A model generated the notes under the pieces. It was not told the origin of the DNA. It ran no database searches and saw nothing but the letters and a program-made list of their open reading frames with translations. Shown here piece by piece: positions 6,737-17,329 of a DNA stretch of 41,740 nt; the stretch's first letter is position 1; each line of letters begins with the position of its first letter. Origin of the DNA: Gammaproteobacteria bacterium DTU037. GTDB lineage: Bacteria > Pseudomonadota > Gammaproteobacteria > Pseudomonadales > Pseudomonadaceae. The stretch spans positions 21,789 through 63,528 of the forward strand of contig LFRZ01000150.1 in assembly GCA_001513025.1 (NCBI GenBank), in the 5' to 3' direction. Position numbers and translations under genes: made by a program.

Positions 6737-9103
6737 TTAGTTGTTTTCCGCGAGGAAGAACCAAGTATCCAGTACTGAGTCTGGATTGAGGGAAACGCTT
6801 TCGATACCTTGTTCCATTAACCAGCGGGCGAGATCTGGATGGTCAGAGGGTCCTTGGCCGCAAATACCAATGTACTTGCCAGCTTTATTACAGGCTTGAA
6901 TGGCCATCGACAGCAGCTTTTTAACCGCAGGGTCACGTTCATCAAACAGATGAGCAATCACCCCAGAGTCACGGTCCAGGCCTAAGGTCAGCTGAGTCAT
7001 ATCGTTGGAGCCAATGGAGAAACCATCAAAGTGCTCAAGGAACTCATCCGCCAACAGGGCGTTGGATGGCAGCTCGCACATCATAATCAAGCGTAAGCCA
7101 TTTTCACCACGCTTCAGGCCATACTCTTCGAGCAGACTGACCACTTGCGCCGCTTCGTTGACAGTACGGACAAAGGGCACCATCAGCTCAACGTTGGTTA
7201 AACCCATGACATCACGCACACGCTTCATCGCGCGGCATTCCAACTCAAAGCAGTCGCGGAATGATTCGCTGATATAGCGTGAGGCACCACGGAAACCCAA
7301 CATTGGGTTTTCTTCGGTGGGCTCGTAGAGCTTGCCGCCAATCAGGTTGGCGTATTCATTGGATTTAAAGTCAGACAAACGCACTATGACTTTTTTTGGC
7401 CAGAATGCAGCGGCTAAGGTACTCACGCCTTCAACCAGTTTGTCAACATAGAAATCAACCGGACTGGCATAGCCAGCAATGCGCTTTTCGATGCTGCCTT
7501 GTAAGTCGCTCGGTAAGCTATTGAAGTTCAGCAGTGCTTTGGGGTGGACACCAATCATACGATTGATAATAAACTCAAGGCGCGCTAAACCAATGCCTTC
7601 GTTAGGCAATTGGGCAAAGTCAAAGGCGCGGTCTGGGTTACCCACGTTCATCATGATTTTGAAGGGCAGGTCAGGCATGGCATCCACAGAGTTGGTGCGG
7701 ATATCAAAATTCAGCTCGCCTTCAAAGACATAACCGGTATCGCCTTCAGCGCAAGAGACGGTAACGCCTTGACCGTCTTTGAGTAAGCCTGTGGCATTAC
7801 CGCAACCGACGACCGCAGGGATACCTAACTCACGGGCAATAATCGCCGCGTGACAGGTACGCCCGCCACGGTTGGTGACAATCGCGCTGGCGCGTTTCAT
7901 CACTGGCTCCCAGTCGGGGTCAGTCATATCCGAAACCAATACATCGCCAGGCTGGACTTTGTCCATCTCGGAGACATCATTGATGATCCGCACACGGCCG
8001 GCACCAATACGCTGACCAATGGCACGACCTTCAACTAAGACTGTGCCTTGCTCTTTGAGCAAGTAGCGTTCCATCACATTGAGGTTGCTGCGGCTTTTGA
8101 CGGTTTCTGGACGGGCTTGGACAATGTACAACTTGCCATCGTCACCGTCTTTGGCCCACTCAATATCCATTGGGCAGCCGTAGTGTTGTTCGATAATCAC
8201 TGCTTGTTGCGCTAAATTAGTGACTTCGGCATCGGTTAAGGCGAAACGCATGCGATCAGCAGGGGCGACGTCAACGATTTCTACTGATTTACCGGCACTG
8301 GCATCCGCGCCGTAAATCATTTTTAGCGCCTTGCTGCCCAAGTTGCGACGCAAAATCGCAGGGCGACCCGCGGCTAAGGTTTGTTTGTGCACATAAAACT
8401 CGTCAGGGTTAACTGCGCCCTGTACGACTGTTTCACCTAAACCATAGGCACCGGTGATAAACACCACATCGCGGAAACCTGATTCAGTGTCGAGGCTGAA
8501 CATGACGCCAGCTGCGGCAGTTTCAGAACGCACCATGCGCTGCACACCGGCGGATAAGGCCACATTGCGGTGGTCAAAGCCTTGGTGCACACGATAAGAA
8601 ATAGCGCGGTCATTAAATAACGAGGCAAACACTTCTTTAGCGGCGCGGATGACATTATCCACACCACGAATATTTAGAAAGGTTTCTTGCTGGCCGGCAA
8701 AGGAGGCATCGGGCAAATCTTCAGCGGTGGCTGAAGAGCGCACGGCAACTGCCATATTCTCGTTACCGTCGGCCATCTCGGCAAAAGCAGTACGAATATC
8801 GGCATCTAACTGTGCAGGGAAGTTGCCCTCTAAAATCCATTGGCGAATTTGCGCGCCGGCTTTAGCTAAGGCGTTTACGTCATCAATGTCTAAGGTATCC
8901 AATAAATCGTGGATACGCGCATCTAAATTATTGGCATCAATAAAGTCACGGTAGGCTTGGGCGGTGGTGGCAAAGCCACCCGGCACTGAAACGCCTGCGC
9001 CTGCAAGGTTGCTGATCATCTCGCCTAGGGAGGCGTTTTTGCCCCCTACACGCTCAACATCATGGTTACCGAGCTTATCGAGGGAAACTACGTACTCAAC
9101 CAA
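6737..9103 (-). CDS. ppsA: Phosphoenolpyruvate synthase
   Basis: A 788-residue cytosolic enzyme converting pyruvate and ATP to phosphoenolpyruvate, AMP and phosphate for gluconeogenesis. The order is ATP-grasp domain (residues ~1-340; [20 protein letters not shown] near 122), the swivelling phosphohistidine domain (~360-470) with catalytic His418 in [17 protein letters not shown], and the TIM-barrel PEP-binding domain (~480-788; [19 protein letters not shown] and CGQGPSDHP near the end). The start is TTG at 9103, preceded by GGAGAG at good distance, giving the usual pseudomonad N-terminus [11 protein letters not shown]. It is divergent from ppsR, whose product is expected to switch this enzyme off and on. 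Confidence 0.96.
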   Translation of the reverse strand: MVEYVVSLDKLGNHDVERVGGKNASLGEMISNLAGAGVSVPGGFATTAQAYRDFIDANNLDARIHDLLDTLDIDDVNALAKAGAQIRQWILEGNFPAQLDADIRTAFAEMADGNENMAVAVRSSATAEDLPDASFAGQQETFLNIRGVDNVIRAAKEVFASLFNDRAISYRVHQGFDHRNVALSAGVQRMVRSETAAAGVMFSLDTESGFRDVVFITGAYGLGETVVQGAVNPDEFYVHKQTLAAGRPAILRRNLGSKALKMIYGADASAGKSVEIVDVAPADRMRFALTDAEVTNLAQQAVIIEQHYGCPMDIEWAKDGDDGKLYIVQARPETVKSRSNLNVMERYLLKEQGTVLVEGRAIGQRIGAGRVRIINDVSEMDKVQPGDVLVSDMTDPDWEPVMKRASAIVTNRGGRTCHAAIIARELGIPAVVGCGNATGLLKDGQGVTVSCAEGDTGYVFEGELNFDIRTNSVDAMPDLPFKIMMNVGNPDRAFDFAQLPNEGIGLARLEFIINRMIGVHPKALLNFNSLPSDLQGSIEKRIAGYASPVDFYVDKLVEGVSTLAAAFWPKKVIVRLSDFKSNEYANLIGGKLYEPTEENPMLGFRGASRYISESFRDCFELECRAMKRVRDVMGLTNVELMVPFVRTVNEAAQVVSLLEEYGLKRGENGLRLIMMCELPSNALLADEFLEHFDGFSIGSNDMTQLTLGLDRDSGVIAHLFDERDPAVKKLLSMAIQACNKAGKYIGICGQGPSDHPDLARWLMEQGIESVSLNPDSVLDTWFFLAENN

Positions 9104-9255
9104 GGTGATCTCTCCACGTCTGTATTGAAAAGGCCAGTTTAATCTATTGGCCTTGTTTGGGGAAAATGGGTCACAATGTCGCCTGACAACATGTCTGGCA
9201 AAAAACCAGCCTATAATAACCGAGAATTGTTCACGACTTAAGGCTTTTGGCAATT

Positions 9256-10074
9256 ATGAAACGTACAGCTTTTTTTATTTCTGATGGAACGGGTATCACT
9301 GCCGAAACGCTTGGACAAAGTTTATTGGCACAGTTTGATAATATTGATTTTCGACGCTTAACGCGTCCTTACATTGATAGTGTCGAAAAAGCTCAGGCTA
9401 TGGTACAACAAATTAACGAGCTTGCGGAAAGTAAGGGTGTGCGACCCATTGTCTTCGACACCATTGTTAATACAGAAATACGCGATATTTTATCGACAGC
9501 GAATGCATTTAAAGTGGATATCTTTTCCAGTTTTCTATCGCCGTTAGAAGAAGAACTCAATGATCGTTCTTCGTATTCAGTGGGTAAGTCACATTCAATT
9601 ACCCACAGTGTTAATTATATGGAGCGCATTGAAGCGGTGCATTTTGCGCTAGATAACGATGATGGCGGACGTACGCGACATTATGATAGCGCTGATATTA
9701 TTTTGGTGGGGGTTTCGCGTTGCGGTAAAACGCCAACCTGTCTGTATATGGCGATGCAATACGGTATTCGTGCGGCCAACTATCCGTTGACTGAAGACGA
9801 TATGGAAAGTCTGCAGTTGCCGCACTCGTTAAAGAAACATAAAGATAAACTTTTTGGTTTAACCATTGATGCTGACCGTTTGGCTGCGATTCGTAATGAG
9901 CGTAAACCCAATAGTCGCTACTCCAGTTACGCGCAATGTGAATTTGAAGTGCGTGAAGTGGAAGGACTGTTTCAGCGCGACAATATTAAATTTATCAACA
10001 CTACGCATTTTTCTGTAGAAGAAATTTCTGCAAAAATATTGGTTGAAAAAGGTATTGAGCGTCGCTTTAAGTAA
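9256..10074 (+). CDS. ppsR: PEP synthase kinase/pyrophosphorylase (PPSR)
   Basis: A 272-residue DUF299/YdiA-type protein. It is a bifunctional regulator: ADP-dependent phosphorylation of a Thr next to the catalytic His inactivates PEP synthase, and Pi-dependent phosphorolysis restores it. The P-loop GVSRCGKTP (residues 152-160) and the N-terminal [14 protein letters not shown] are the family signatures. ATG at 9256 is used; a TTG at 9247 would add three residues. The close match in length to E. coli YdiA (277) supports an intact gene. It diverges from ppsA, its target, across a 152-base gap in which a plus-strand TATAAT lies at 9212-9217. Confidence 0.95.
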   Translation: MKRTAFFISDGTGITAETLGQSLLAQFDNIDFRRLTRPYIDSVEKAQAMVQQINELAESKGVRPIVFDTIVNTEIRDILSTANAFKVDIFSSFLSPLEEELNDRSSYSVGKSHSITHSVNYMERIEAVHFALDNDDGGRTRHYDSADIILVGVSRCGKTPTCLYMAMQYGIRAANYPLTEDDMESLQLPHSLKKHKDKLFGLTIDADRLAAIRNERKPNSRYSSYAQCEFEVREVEGLFQRDNIKFINTTHFSVEEISAKILVEKGIERRFK

Positions 10075-10150
10075 GGCTGTAATAAAATCTGTCTGTATCG
10101 CTGGTTCACACTAGGTGCGTTAGGGTAGGTTTTATATTGGCTCAATCAAT

Positions 10151-10192
10151 AAAAAAGGCTATATGCAAGATGATTGCATACAGCCTTTTTTG
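10151..10192. terminator. Bidirectional terminator between ppsR and rnt
   Basis: A stem of 18 positions with one mismatch (AAAAAAGGCT arm at 10151 with AGCCTTTTTT arm near 10182-10191) gives T tracts on both strands. It separates two convergent genes. Confidence 0.85.
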
Positions 10193-10223
10193 TCAGCGCT
10201 GTTAATCCAGCGGTTGGATGGGC

Positions 10224-10913
10224 TTATTCGAAGTCGTCCCAACCGCCCAGTTCTTTCCAGCGATTAACGATACCAAAAAACAGCTCTGCAGTTTTCTCAG
10301 TATCGTAACGGGCGCTATGTGCTTCACGAGGATCAAAACGGATATCAGCTGCTTCACAGGCCTTAGCCAAGACGGTTTGACCGTAGGCTAAGCCGCCTAA
10401 AGTGGCTGTATCAAAGCTTGAGAAGGGGTGGAAGGGGTTACGTTTAATTCCGCAACGCTCAACCGCTGCATTTAAAAAGCCCAGATCAAAGTGGCTGTTG
10501 TGGCCGACTAAAATAGCGCGCTTGCAGCCTGAGGCCTTTAACGATTTACGCACACTTTTGAAAATCTCGCCGAGTGCGTGATCTTCTTTGACCGCCATGC
10601 GTAACGGGTGATCGAGCTTGATACCGGTAAAATCTAACGCTGCTTGTTCAATATTTGCGCCTTCAAAAGGTTGCACGCGAAAAAATAAGGTGTGCTCAGC
10701 GTAGAGCAAGCCATCGTCATCCATCGCTGGAATCACCGCTGCAATTTCCAGCAAGGCATCGGTGGCGTTATGAAAGCCGCCTGTTTCCACATCAATCACA
10801 ACGGGTAAGTAGCCACGAAAGCGTCGCGCCATAGGCGATCTTAAGCCACCGCTATGCTTCTCTTGGTTGTTATTGGAGAGCTCGTATTCGTAATCTTCGA
10901 TGTCTTGGCTCAT
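10224..10913 (-). CDS. rnt: Ribonuclease T
   Basis: A 229-residue DEDDh 3'-5' exoribonuclease that trims tRNA CCA ends and matures 5S/23S rRNA 3' ends. The motifs are visible in order: [10 protein letters not shown] (Exo I, Asp and Glu), [12 protein letters not shown] (Exo II), and [15 protein letters not shown] (Exo III, His and Asp). The first ~35 residues are a polar extension before the domain. Its ATG overlaps the pyrC stop by 4 bases (ATGA), so it is translationally coupled to pyrC in a two-gene operon, the usual pseudomonad arrangement. Confidence 0.95.
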   Translation of the reverse strand: MSQDIEDYEYELSNNNQEKHSGGLRSPMARRFRGYLPVVIDVETGGFHNATDALLEIAAVIPAMDDDGLLYAEHTLFFRVQPFEGANIEQAALDFTGIKLDHPLRMAVKEDHALGEIFKSVRKSLKASGCKRAILVGHNSHFDLGFLNAAVERCGIKRNPFHPFSSFDTATLGGLAYGQTVLAKACEAADIRFDPREAHSARYDTEKTAELFFGIVNRWKELGGWDDFE

Positions 10914-11956
10914 GCCTGAGTTCCTAATACACGCCAGTTTAAGGTTTCGCCAGCACGCAACGGCACCAGTTGTTGTTCAGCAAAGTCTAAGGTGCTTGGT
11001 ACAGTCCAAGGCTCACGCACCAAGGTAATAGTGTCTTGGTTACGCGGTAAATTGTAGAAGTCTGGACCGAAATGGCTGGCAAAAGCTTCAAGCTTATCCA
11101 ACGCATTGCGTTGCTCAAAGGCTTGTGCATACAGTTCAATGGCGGCATAGGCGGTATAGCAACCGGCACAGCCGCAGGCATTTTCTTTAGCGTTTTGCGC
11201 GTGCGGTGCAGAGTCTGTACCTAAGAAAAATTTAGGCGAGCCACTGGTGGCGGCATCGAGCAAGGCGTCTTGGTGGGTGTTGCGCTTTAGAATCGGCAAG
11301 CAATAAAAATGCGGGCGGATACCACCGGCAAGCATATGGTTGCGGTTATAGAGCAGGTGATGCGCAGTAATGGTGGCAGCGACTGTGTCGGCTGCAGCGC
11401 TGACAAAGGTTACTGCGTCAGCTGTGGTGATATGTTCCATGACAACTTTTAACGCGGGGAAACGTGCCACTAGGCCAACCAGTTGATCATCAATAAAGCG
11501 CTTTTCACGATCAAAAATATCGACACTGCTGTGAGTCACTTCGCCATGCACCAATAGCGGCATACCGACGTCGCTCATGGCTTCGAGAGCGGGGTAAATC
11601 GCTTCCAGTGAGGTTACTCCTGAGTCTGAGTTGGTCGTGGCTCCGGCTGGATAGAGCTTGGCCGCATGGATAAAACCGCTGGCTTGAGCTTCTTTAATAT
11701 CTTTCGCGCTGGTGTGATCAGTCAGGTAGAGCACCATTAATGGCTCAAATCTGCTCTGCGCTGGACGGGCGTTTAAAATGCGTTGACGGTATTGATCGGC
11801 TTCGGCTGTGTTGCGCACGGGGGGGACTAGATTGGGCATTATAATCGCGCGGGCGAAGGTGCGTGCGGCATCGGCAACAGTATGCTGCAAGACTGCGCCA
11901 TCGCGCAGATGAATATGCCAATCGTCGGGTCGCAGCAGGGTAAGACGGTCAATCAT
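10910..11956 (-). CDS. pyrC: Dihydroorotase (class II)
   Basis: A 348-residue zinc enzyme that cyclises carbamoyl-aspartate to dihydroorotate in pyrimidine synthesis; the same length as E. coli PyrC. Zinc ligands His14 and His16 lie in [10 protein letters not shown] and the likely carboxylated Lys100 in [16 protein letters not shown]; further His ligands lie in LLVHGEVTH and VVMEHITT, and the catalytic Asp in LGTDSAPHA. It overlaps the downstream rnt by 4 bases. pyrF, a later step of the same pathway, is 25 kb away in the window, so there is no pyr operon. Confidence 0.96.
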   Translation of the reverse strand: MIDRLTLLRPDDWHIHLRDGAVLQHTVADAARTFARAIIMPNLVPPVRNTAEADQYRQRILNARPAQSRFEPLMVLYLTDHTSAKDIKEAQASGFIHAAKLYPAGATTNSDSGVTSLEAIYPALEAMSDVGMPLLVHGEVTHSSVDIFDREKRFIDDQLVGLVARFPALKVVMEHITTADAVTFVSAAADTVAATITAHHLLYNRNHMLAGGIRPHFYCLPILKRNTHQDALLDAATSGSPKFFLGTDSAPHAQNAKENACGCAGCYTAYAAIELYAQAFEQRNALDKLEAFASHFGPDFYNLPRNQDTITLVREPWTVPSTLDFAEQQLVPLRAGETLNWRVLGTQA

Positions 11957-12029
11957 GAAGGCTTCCAGTCGGTCGATGAAATTACAATAGGTAGAATGCT
12001 ACCGTAAAAGCGCAGTGCAGGCATCCGCT

Positions 12030-13400
12030 TTAAAGTTTTCCGGATGATTCACGGCCATTACGTTTAGCAAAATGCGCTTGAGTCAGCTGAATTACCACAG
12101 GGCTGAGCACCAGCAAAGACACCAAGTTTGGTAAAGCCATTAAGCCATTTAAGGTGTCAGCCAACAGCCAGACAGTCTCCAGTTGAGTGACTGCGCCTAA
12201 TGGTATAACGGCAACCCAAAGCAAGCGGTAGGGCAAAATAGCGCGCGGACCAAATAAAAACTCCCAGCAGCGCTCACCATAGTAGCTCCAGCCAAGAATA
12301 GTGGTAAACGCAAAGATAACTAAGGTTGCGGTGAGTAAATAGTTACCTGTGCCGGGCATAGCGGCCTCAAAGGCTGCGGAGGATAATGCGGCGCCGCTAA
12401 GGCCACTGCTCCAAACCCCTGAACAGATAATGGCTAAGCCCGTCATAGTGCAAACAATCAAGGTATCGATAAAGGTGCCCATCATACCAATTAAGCCAGA
12501 AACTACAGGGTCATCACTGGTCCCAGCCGCTTGTGCGATACCCGCACTACCTAGACCGGCTTCATTCGAGAACACGCCGCGCGCTACACCAAAGCGCAAG
12601 GCGGCAATCATCGCCGCACCGGCAAAACCGCCCACTGCCGCATGGCCATTAAAAGCAGAATTAAAAATCAAAACAAATGCCGCAGGAATAGCCTGGTAGT
12701 GACTGATCAGCACGAACATGGCGGCCAAGACATAGACCACGCACATCAGCGGCACTAGGGTTTGCGCCACCGCTCCGATGCGCTGAATACCGCCTAAAAT
12801 CACCAAGCCAACCAATACCATAATGCACACCCCACTGACCCAAGCGGGGATGGCAAATGACACGGCAAGACCGGCAGCCATGCTATTGACCTGTACCATA
12901 TTACCAATGCCGAAACTGGCAAAACCGCCAAACAGTGCAAAGCAGGCGCCAAGCCATGCCCATTTACGACCTAAACCGTTTTTAATCGCATACATCGGCC
13001 CACCGACAAAGTGATTCAAACTGTTTTTTTCACGAAAATGTACGGCCAGCACCACTTCAGAGTATTTGGTGGCCATGCCCACTAAAGCGGTACACCACAT
13101 CCAAAATAGAGCGCCAGGTCCACCTAAGACAATTGCTGTCGCGACTCCGGCAATATTACCGGTGCCCACTGTGGCAGCAAGGGTGGTCATCAGTGCCGCA
13201 AAAGGGCTGATTTGACCCGTGCTGGCATCACCTTTTTCACGGCCATTCCAAATTTCTAAAAAGCCACGCTTAATATTAAGAATCGGCATAAATTTTAAGG
13301 CCAGCATCAAAAATAATCCGCTGCCTAAAATGGCAATAAGCATGGGTGTTCCCCATACCCGATTATTGATTGCTGTAATCATGCTGTTAAATGTGAGCAT
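12030..13400 (-). CDS. Alanine/glycine:cation (sodium) symporter, AGCS family
   Basis: A 456-residue inner-membrane amino acid transporter with about ten to eleven membrane segments. The AGCS signature is visible as PFAALMTTLAATVGTGNIAG (residues ~66-85) followed by GGPGALFWMWCTALVGMATKYSE, and FSNEAGLGSAGIAQAA near residue 275. It imports alanine or glycine with Na+. The ATG at 13400 lacks a clear ribosome binding site; an ATG at 13382 is the alternative and is not better. It lies 73 bases downstream of nothing on its strand and is probably transcribed alone. Confidence 0.88.
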   Translation of the reverse strand: MLTFNSMITAINNRVWGTPMLIAILGSGLFLMLALKFMPILNIKRGFLEIWNGREKGDASTGQISPFAALMTTLAATVGTGNIAGVATAIVLGGPGALFWMWCTALVGMATKYSEVVLAVHFREKNSLNHFVGGPMYAIKNGLGRKWAWLGACFALFGGFASFGIGNMVQVNSMAAGLAVSFAIPAWVSGVCIMVLVGLVILGGIQRIGAVAQTLVPLMCVVYVLAAMFVLISHYQAIPAAFVLIFNSAFNGHAAVGGFAGAAMIAALRFGVARGVFSNEAGLGSAGIAQAAGTSDDPVVSGLIGMMGTFIDTLIVCTMTGLAIICSGVWSSGLSGAALSSAAFEAAMPGTGNYLLTATLVIFAFTTILGWSYYGERCWEFLFGPRAILPYRLLWVAVIPLGAVTQLETVWLLADTLNGLMALPNLVSLLVLSPVVIQLTQAHFAKRNGRESSGKL

Positions 13401-13618
13401 AAGAATAAGAGGGCTTAATTTTATTGTGCTAAGTGAAGGTTTGAGCTAAGCGGGGCAGTGGGGGCTAGAGTGTACAGCATCAATAGATGCTCAATGGCGC
13501 TCATATTAAGCTGTGAATGCTGGTAAACAAAGCCTTTTTGTATACTTTTACCCTCGGCCTGCTGTTTATTAAGATTGATGGGGTAAACTGTTGAAATAAA
13601 TCGGTGGATGAGAACACT

Positions 13619-13933
13619 ATGAAAAAAATCATAATAATCGCGGCGTTGCTCTGTCCGGTTGCTGCCTTTGCATTTCCATTTGAAGTTGAAAAACAACTCA
13701 ATGGCGCGACAATCGCTGTGGATACCTTAGACTTAGGTAACAATACGGCTGCGGTATCCTTAAAGAATTACGGTCAGCAGGCGGCGGTGTGTAGGGTGCG
13801 CTTGCGTAATGGACCAGAATCACCTCGCATTCGTAAAGCGCGCTTGGCGGCTGGTGAAACAGCACATTTAACGGCGCGCTTTAGTAGCACAGTGATTAAA
13901 GTGCGGGTGCAAGTTGAGTGCAAAGTCAGTTAA
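13619..13933 (+). CDS. Small exported protein of unknown function
   Basis: A 104-residue protein with a clear signal peptide (MKKIIIIAALLCPVAAFAFP, cleavage near residue 18) and a mature part rich in beta-type patterns with two Cys (in VCRVRLRN and the C-terminal VECKVS) that could form a disulfide. It should be periplasmic. As far as I recall, relatives in pseudomonads sometimes carry the product name '3-phosphoglycerate kinase'; nothing in this sequence supports that, as it has no kinase motif and is a quarter of the size. It is 45 bases upstream of the YcgN-family gene on the same strand, probably co-transcribed. Confidence 0.75.
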   Translation: MKKIIIIAALLCPVAAFAFPFEVEKQLNGATIAVDTLDLGNNTAAVSLKNYGQQAAVCRVRLRNGPESPRIRKARLAAGETAHLTARFSSTVIKVRVQVECKVS

Positions 13934-13978
13934 TTTTATATCCATTGAGCCGAGTGCTCAGCACAGGTAGAACAGTAT

Positions 13979-14428
13979 ATGGCCGCAATAGTTGAACCCT
14001 TTTGGAAACGTAAAACCCTAGCAGAGCTCGACCAAGAAGAGTGGGAGTCGCTGTGCGATGGGTGTGGTGTGTGCTGTTTGCAAAAGCTGGAAGATGAAGA
14101 CGATGGGGCCGTTTATTACACCAATATTGCGTGTAAATTATTGGATTTAGATACGGCGCGTTGCAGTAATTATCCGAACCGCAAAGATTTTGTTGAAGAT
14201 TGTATTCAGCTTACCGCCGATCAGTCTGATGCATTTCGTTGGTTACCCAGTACCTGTGCCTATCGTTTGGTGCACGAAGGTAAAGATTTATTCATCTGGC
14301 ATCACTTGGTCTGTGGTAATGCGGATGCGGTGCATACCGAGGGCATTTCACGGCTGGGACGTATGGTCAGTGAGCTGAATGTAGCGGACGAAGACTGGGA
14401 AAAGCATCTGATTTTTAGATCGGGTTAA
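13979..14428 (+). CDS. YcgN/UPF0260 cysteine-cluster protein
   Basis: A 149-residue protein of the YcgN (UPF0260) family. The cysteine cluster [12 protein letters not shown] (residues ~22-33), with later Cys in [28 protein letters not shown] and LVCGN, suggests metal or Fe-S binding (CxxCxxCC type). The N-terminal [20 protein letters not shown] is typical of the family. The biochemical role is not established. It follows the small exported protein gene and precedes a convergent hydrolase gene. Confidence 0.88.
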   Translation: MAAIVEPFWKRKTLAELDQEEWESLCDGCGVCCLQKLEDEDDGAVYYTNIACKLLDLDTARCSNYPNRKDFVEDCIQLTADQSDAFRWLPSTCAYRLVHEGKDLFIWHHLVCGNADAVHTEGISRLGRMVSELNVADEDWEKHLIFRSG

Positions 14429-14476
14429 TTGCGACTGTCACACTTACAACGGCTAGGTGTTTGCACGCTTAGGCTT

Positions 14477-15394
14477 TTATTTTTCGCATTGTTTGTTTTG
14501 AATAAAGTTTAGCGTTGCTTGTTTTAACTCAGGAAATGCGAAAGACATTGTGTGCGGGCCTTTAGAGTCTAACCAGCATAGTTGCTGTTTTGGGTGAGCG
14601 GCCTGCCACGTTTTATAAAGCTTCTTACCGCTTGTATACGGCACTATTGTATCTTTTTGGCTATGCATAATAAGGGTAGGGATATCAATTTTTCTTATAT
14701 GTTTGATAGGGTCCCATTGGCTAGGAATCAATACGGTAAAAGGCCAAATCAACCAGCCAACTAACGTGGCACTCATTGCGCTGCGGGCGGTTGTAGCAAA
14801 GCCGGTAAATGGCGCATCCAAAACTAAAGCTTTTATTTGATACTGATCTGCTGCCTGTGCGGTAAAATTGATAGCCAGCGCTGCACCGATACTTTGTCCT
14901 AATATGATCAGCTCTTTGTCAGGGTGTGTTTGTTTCATCCATAATGCAGCGGCTTCAATGTCTTGTAGGATTTCAGGCATCAATGCTTTTCCTTCAGAGG
15001 CACCAAAGCCACGATAATCCAAAGCTAAAACACTGACGCCTTTAGTGGCGAGCCAATAAATACTATGGCTGTGGCTGGATATATTTTCTGCGTTACCATG
15101 CAGATATAAAAACATTACAGTAGAATCTGGCTCGGCGCCCTGTGCGGGTATCCACCAAGAATGGAGGATGGTTCCGTCTTGAGCTTTAAGCCAGATATCC
15201 TGATATTCAAGTTCTGCATCTTTAGGTGTGGAGATCAAGGCGCTTTGTGGGTAAAAAAATAAAGCCGATAGCGATGTGCAGCCAGCAAGTGCTAAGAGGC
15301 TGGTAAAGATGAGTAATATATAAAATAGTCTGCAGCACAATGCTTTAGCGCTAAGCAATCTAGTAATACCAATTGAGAGCAAGGCCCACCTCAT
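14477..15394 (-). CDS. Lipoprotein alpha/beta hydrolase
   Basis: A 305-residue alpha/beta-hydrolase (Hydrolase_4 / BEM46-like). A lipobox LALAGC with Cys39 follows a hydrophobic segment, so it is probably a membrane-anchored lipoprotein. The catalytic triad can be read: Ser168 in LGQSIGAA, Asp248 in HSQKDTIVP, His281 in KGPHTMSF; the oxyanion loop is LYLHGNAEN. The ATG at 15394 overlaps the end of the DUF4105 gene by 35 bases; a TTG at 15358, just after that stop, would give a more usual signal length, and neither has a strong ribosome binding site. Substrate unknown. It is the last gene of an envelope-protein unit. Confidence 0.8.
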   Translation of the reverse strand: MRWALLSIGITRLLSAKALCCRLFYILLIFTSLLALAGCTSLSALFFYPQSALISTPKDAELEYQDIWLKAQDGTILHSWWIPAQGAEPDSTVMFLYLHGNAENISSHSHSIYWLATKGVSVLALDYRGFGASEGKALMPEILQDIEAAALWMKQTHPDKELIILGQSIGAALAINFTAQAADQYQIKALVLDAPFTGFATTARSAMSATLVGWLIWPFTVLIPSQWDPIKHIRKIDIPTLIMHSQKDTIVPYTSGKKLYKTWQAAHPKQQLCWLDSKGPHTMSFAFPELKQATLNFIQNKQCEK

Positions 15395-17261
15395 GTTGTT
15401 CGCTGGTCTGTTGATGGCGTTTAAAGTGTTGGCTTTTGGCTTCTAGTTTCAGCTGTGAGTTGGTTGATAACCGCCAGCCTAGATTGGCCTTCACTTCGGT
15501 ACGCTTGGTTTTATCCAGCCAGCTTAAGCCTTGCCAATTGGTTTCCAGTTGAGCCTGAATATGCTCACCTTGCCATAACCAGCCTAATCGAGGCCCTAAA
15601 CTGAATTGCGCGCCCTTATGGAATTGATTGTCAGCCAGAAACTGCGCTTGGACTAAGCCATAAAAACGTCCTGCTGAGGTCAGCCAAGCCTTGCCCAAAC
15701 CTGTATGCAAATAGCCATACAACTCTGCGTCAGCACCAATAAAGCGATCTAAACCACCACTGACTGACCATGCGATAGGCTGTTGGAAATAGCTCTGATG
15801 GCTGAGTGATAAAATATCAACCATTTGAAATTGCTGGACGCGTACTGCACCACCATCCCACAGCCTCAAACTTAAATGCCCCATCTGTATTTGTGAGCCA
15901 GGCACAAAGCCTTGCGGTGGATCCATAACATCATGAAAAGCGGCACGGTAATTTAGATCAATAAAACTTAAATGATCTGATCGAGAGCCGGAACGTGTAT
16001 CTGAAAAAGTACTGCCCGCTTTAATATGTAAGCGTTGGCTTAAATGCCCTTGATCGTCTCGATAGGTTGGTATGGGAATATCATCGAAGCCAGCTGTATC
16101 GGGGTACTTGGAGCGTGCTGACAAAATATCTAAAGTACGTTTGCGTAATACTGGATTGGCTTGCTTCTTTTGCACCGCTAAATAGCGAGCATAGGCATAA
16201 GCAAGTTCTAAGGCCTGAATTGTTTCTTGTTCGCTAAGTCCATGTGCAGTGGTTGGAATAGTATCTGGCTGCTCTACAAATTGCCGCGCCTGCTCTAATA
16301 CCTGCTTGGAAGCTTGCTGGCTTTTGCTTTCCATTTTGCTGGCAGCGGAAGGGCGATATTCTGTGTCGTCGATAAGGCCGCGTTTTTGTAGTGCCCGTAT
16401 GGTGTCGACTGGTATCGCAGTGAAGGTAAAATCATCGGTCACATCAATGCGTTCAGAGCTGGCATCTAACAAGGCTAATAATCGATAAGAGCAGTTTTCA
16501 TCAAAGAAAAAATAATCAAAAAAAGTATCTTTGGTTTCCCATATATGGTTTACAAACTGATCAGTCTCTTCTTTGTTTAAATTTAATTTATATTCCCAGA
16601 TATCTCGATACTCCATATGCGAGTATTCGTTAGTTTTCGCATAGTAGGGTAATACAGACACTACGCCAGGGTACCCACCCGTGAGGCCCTTCCAAGAAAA
16701 CACTAATTCATTATCATTGGGGTCTGGATTTGCCGCAAAGTTGACACTGTAAGCTAATAATTTATTGCTCGTAGGATCTTTTTTATCTAAGCGAATCAGC
16801 GTGTGGCCATACATGGAAGAAGGCGAGTTAATATGTGAAGCAGGGAAAATTAAGGTTAAATGTTCAGCATTCAGTTCATTACGCCATTGCTCTAGTTCTG
16901 AGCAAGATTGATCTACCAGTTCAAGCTCGGGCAATTGTTTTTTTAACCAGTTATAACGAGCTGGAAATTGGCATTGCGCCGATTGGTTATCTACCCTATG
17001 AGTGATTAAAAACTGCTTTAAGTCTACTTGCAGTTCTGCAAGTAATGAACTTTTACCATTTGTGGCTAGAAAGAAGTTAGGGCTGTCATTTTGACTAATA
17101 TAGCGACCTGTAAATGGGTGTTTGCGGTAATGTAAAAGATGCGCCCACTGCTTACTCTTAGCAAGGGACTGTAATTTTTCCAGTGAAGGTAAAGGCGTGC
17201 TTTGCGCGAATGCAGAATAAGAAAAAAACAAAAAGCTAGCAATTAGAGACCTAGCTAACAT
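15360..17261 (-). CDS. DUF4105 exported protein
   Basis: A 633-residue protein with a signal peptide (MLARSLIASFLFFSYSAFAQ). Residues ~130-300 are the DUF4105 region: LTLIFPASHINSPSSMYGHT, FSWKGLTGGYPG and DYFFFDENCSYRLLALLD, whose conserved His and Cys resemble a papain-like/NlpC-type site. The C-terminal ~200 residues alternate polar and hydrophobic residues and end in NWYY, suggesting outer-membrane beta strands. ATG at 17261 is chosen over an upstream TTG because AAAGG lies 8 bases before it. Function is undetermined; cell-wall or lipoprotein processing would be speculative. A terminator lies just upstream (17293-17310), between it and the DUF3015 gene. Confidence 0.82.
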   Translation of the reverse strand: MLARSLIASFLFFSYSAFAQSTPLPSLEKLQSLAKSKQWAHLLHYRKHPFTGRYISQNDSPNFFLATNGKSSLLAELQVDLKQFLITHRVDNQSAQCQFPARYNWLKKQLPELELVDQSCSELEQWRNELNAEHLTLIFPASHINSPSSMYGHTLIRLDKKDPTSNKLLAYSVNFAANPDPNDNELVFSWKGLTGGYPGVVSVLPYYAKTNEYSHMEYRDIWEYKLNLNKEETDQFVNHIWETKDTFFDYFFFDENCSYRLLALLDASSERIDVTDDFTFTAIPVDTIRALQKRGLIDDTEYRPSAASKMESKSQQASKQVLEQARQFVEQPDTIPTTAHGLSEQETIQALELAYAYARYLAVQKKQANPVLRKRTLDILSARSKYPDTAGFDDIPIPTYRDDQGHLSQRLHIKAGSTFSDTRSGSRSDHLSFIDLNYRAAFHDVMDPPQGFVPGSQIQMGHLSLRLWDGGAVRVQQFQMVDILSLSHQSYFQQPIAWSVSGGLDRFIGADAELYGYLHTGLGKAWLTSAGRFYGLVQAQFLADNQFHKGAQFSLGPRLGWLWQGEHIQAQLETNWQGLSWLDKTKRTEVKANLGWRLSTNSQLKLEAKSQHFKRHQQTSEQHEVGLALNWYY

Positions 17262-17286
17262 GTTAAAAACCTTTGTTGATAACAAT

Positions 17287-17312
17287 AAAAGAAGCCCGCG
17301 AGTGCGGGCTTT
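17287..17312 (-). terminator. Terminator between DUF3015 and DUF4105 genes
   Basis: On the minus strand AGCCCGC-ACTC-GCGGGCT (stem 17293-17299 with 17304-17310) is followed by TCTTTTATTGTT. It lies 18 bases after the DUF3015 stop and only about 26 bases before the DUF4105 start, so DUF4105 expression probably depends on read-through. Confidence 0.75.
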
Positions 17313-17329
17313 AGATTCACTAGAAAAAA

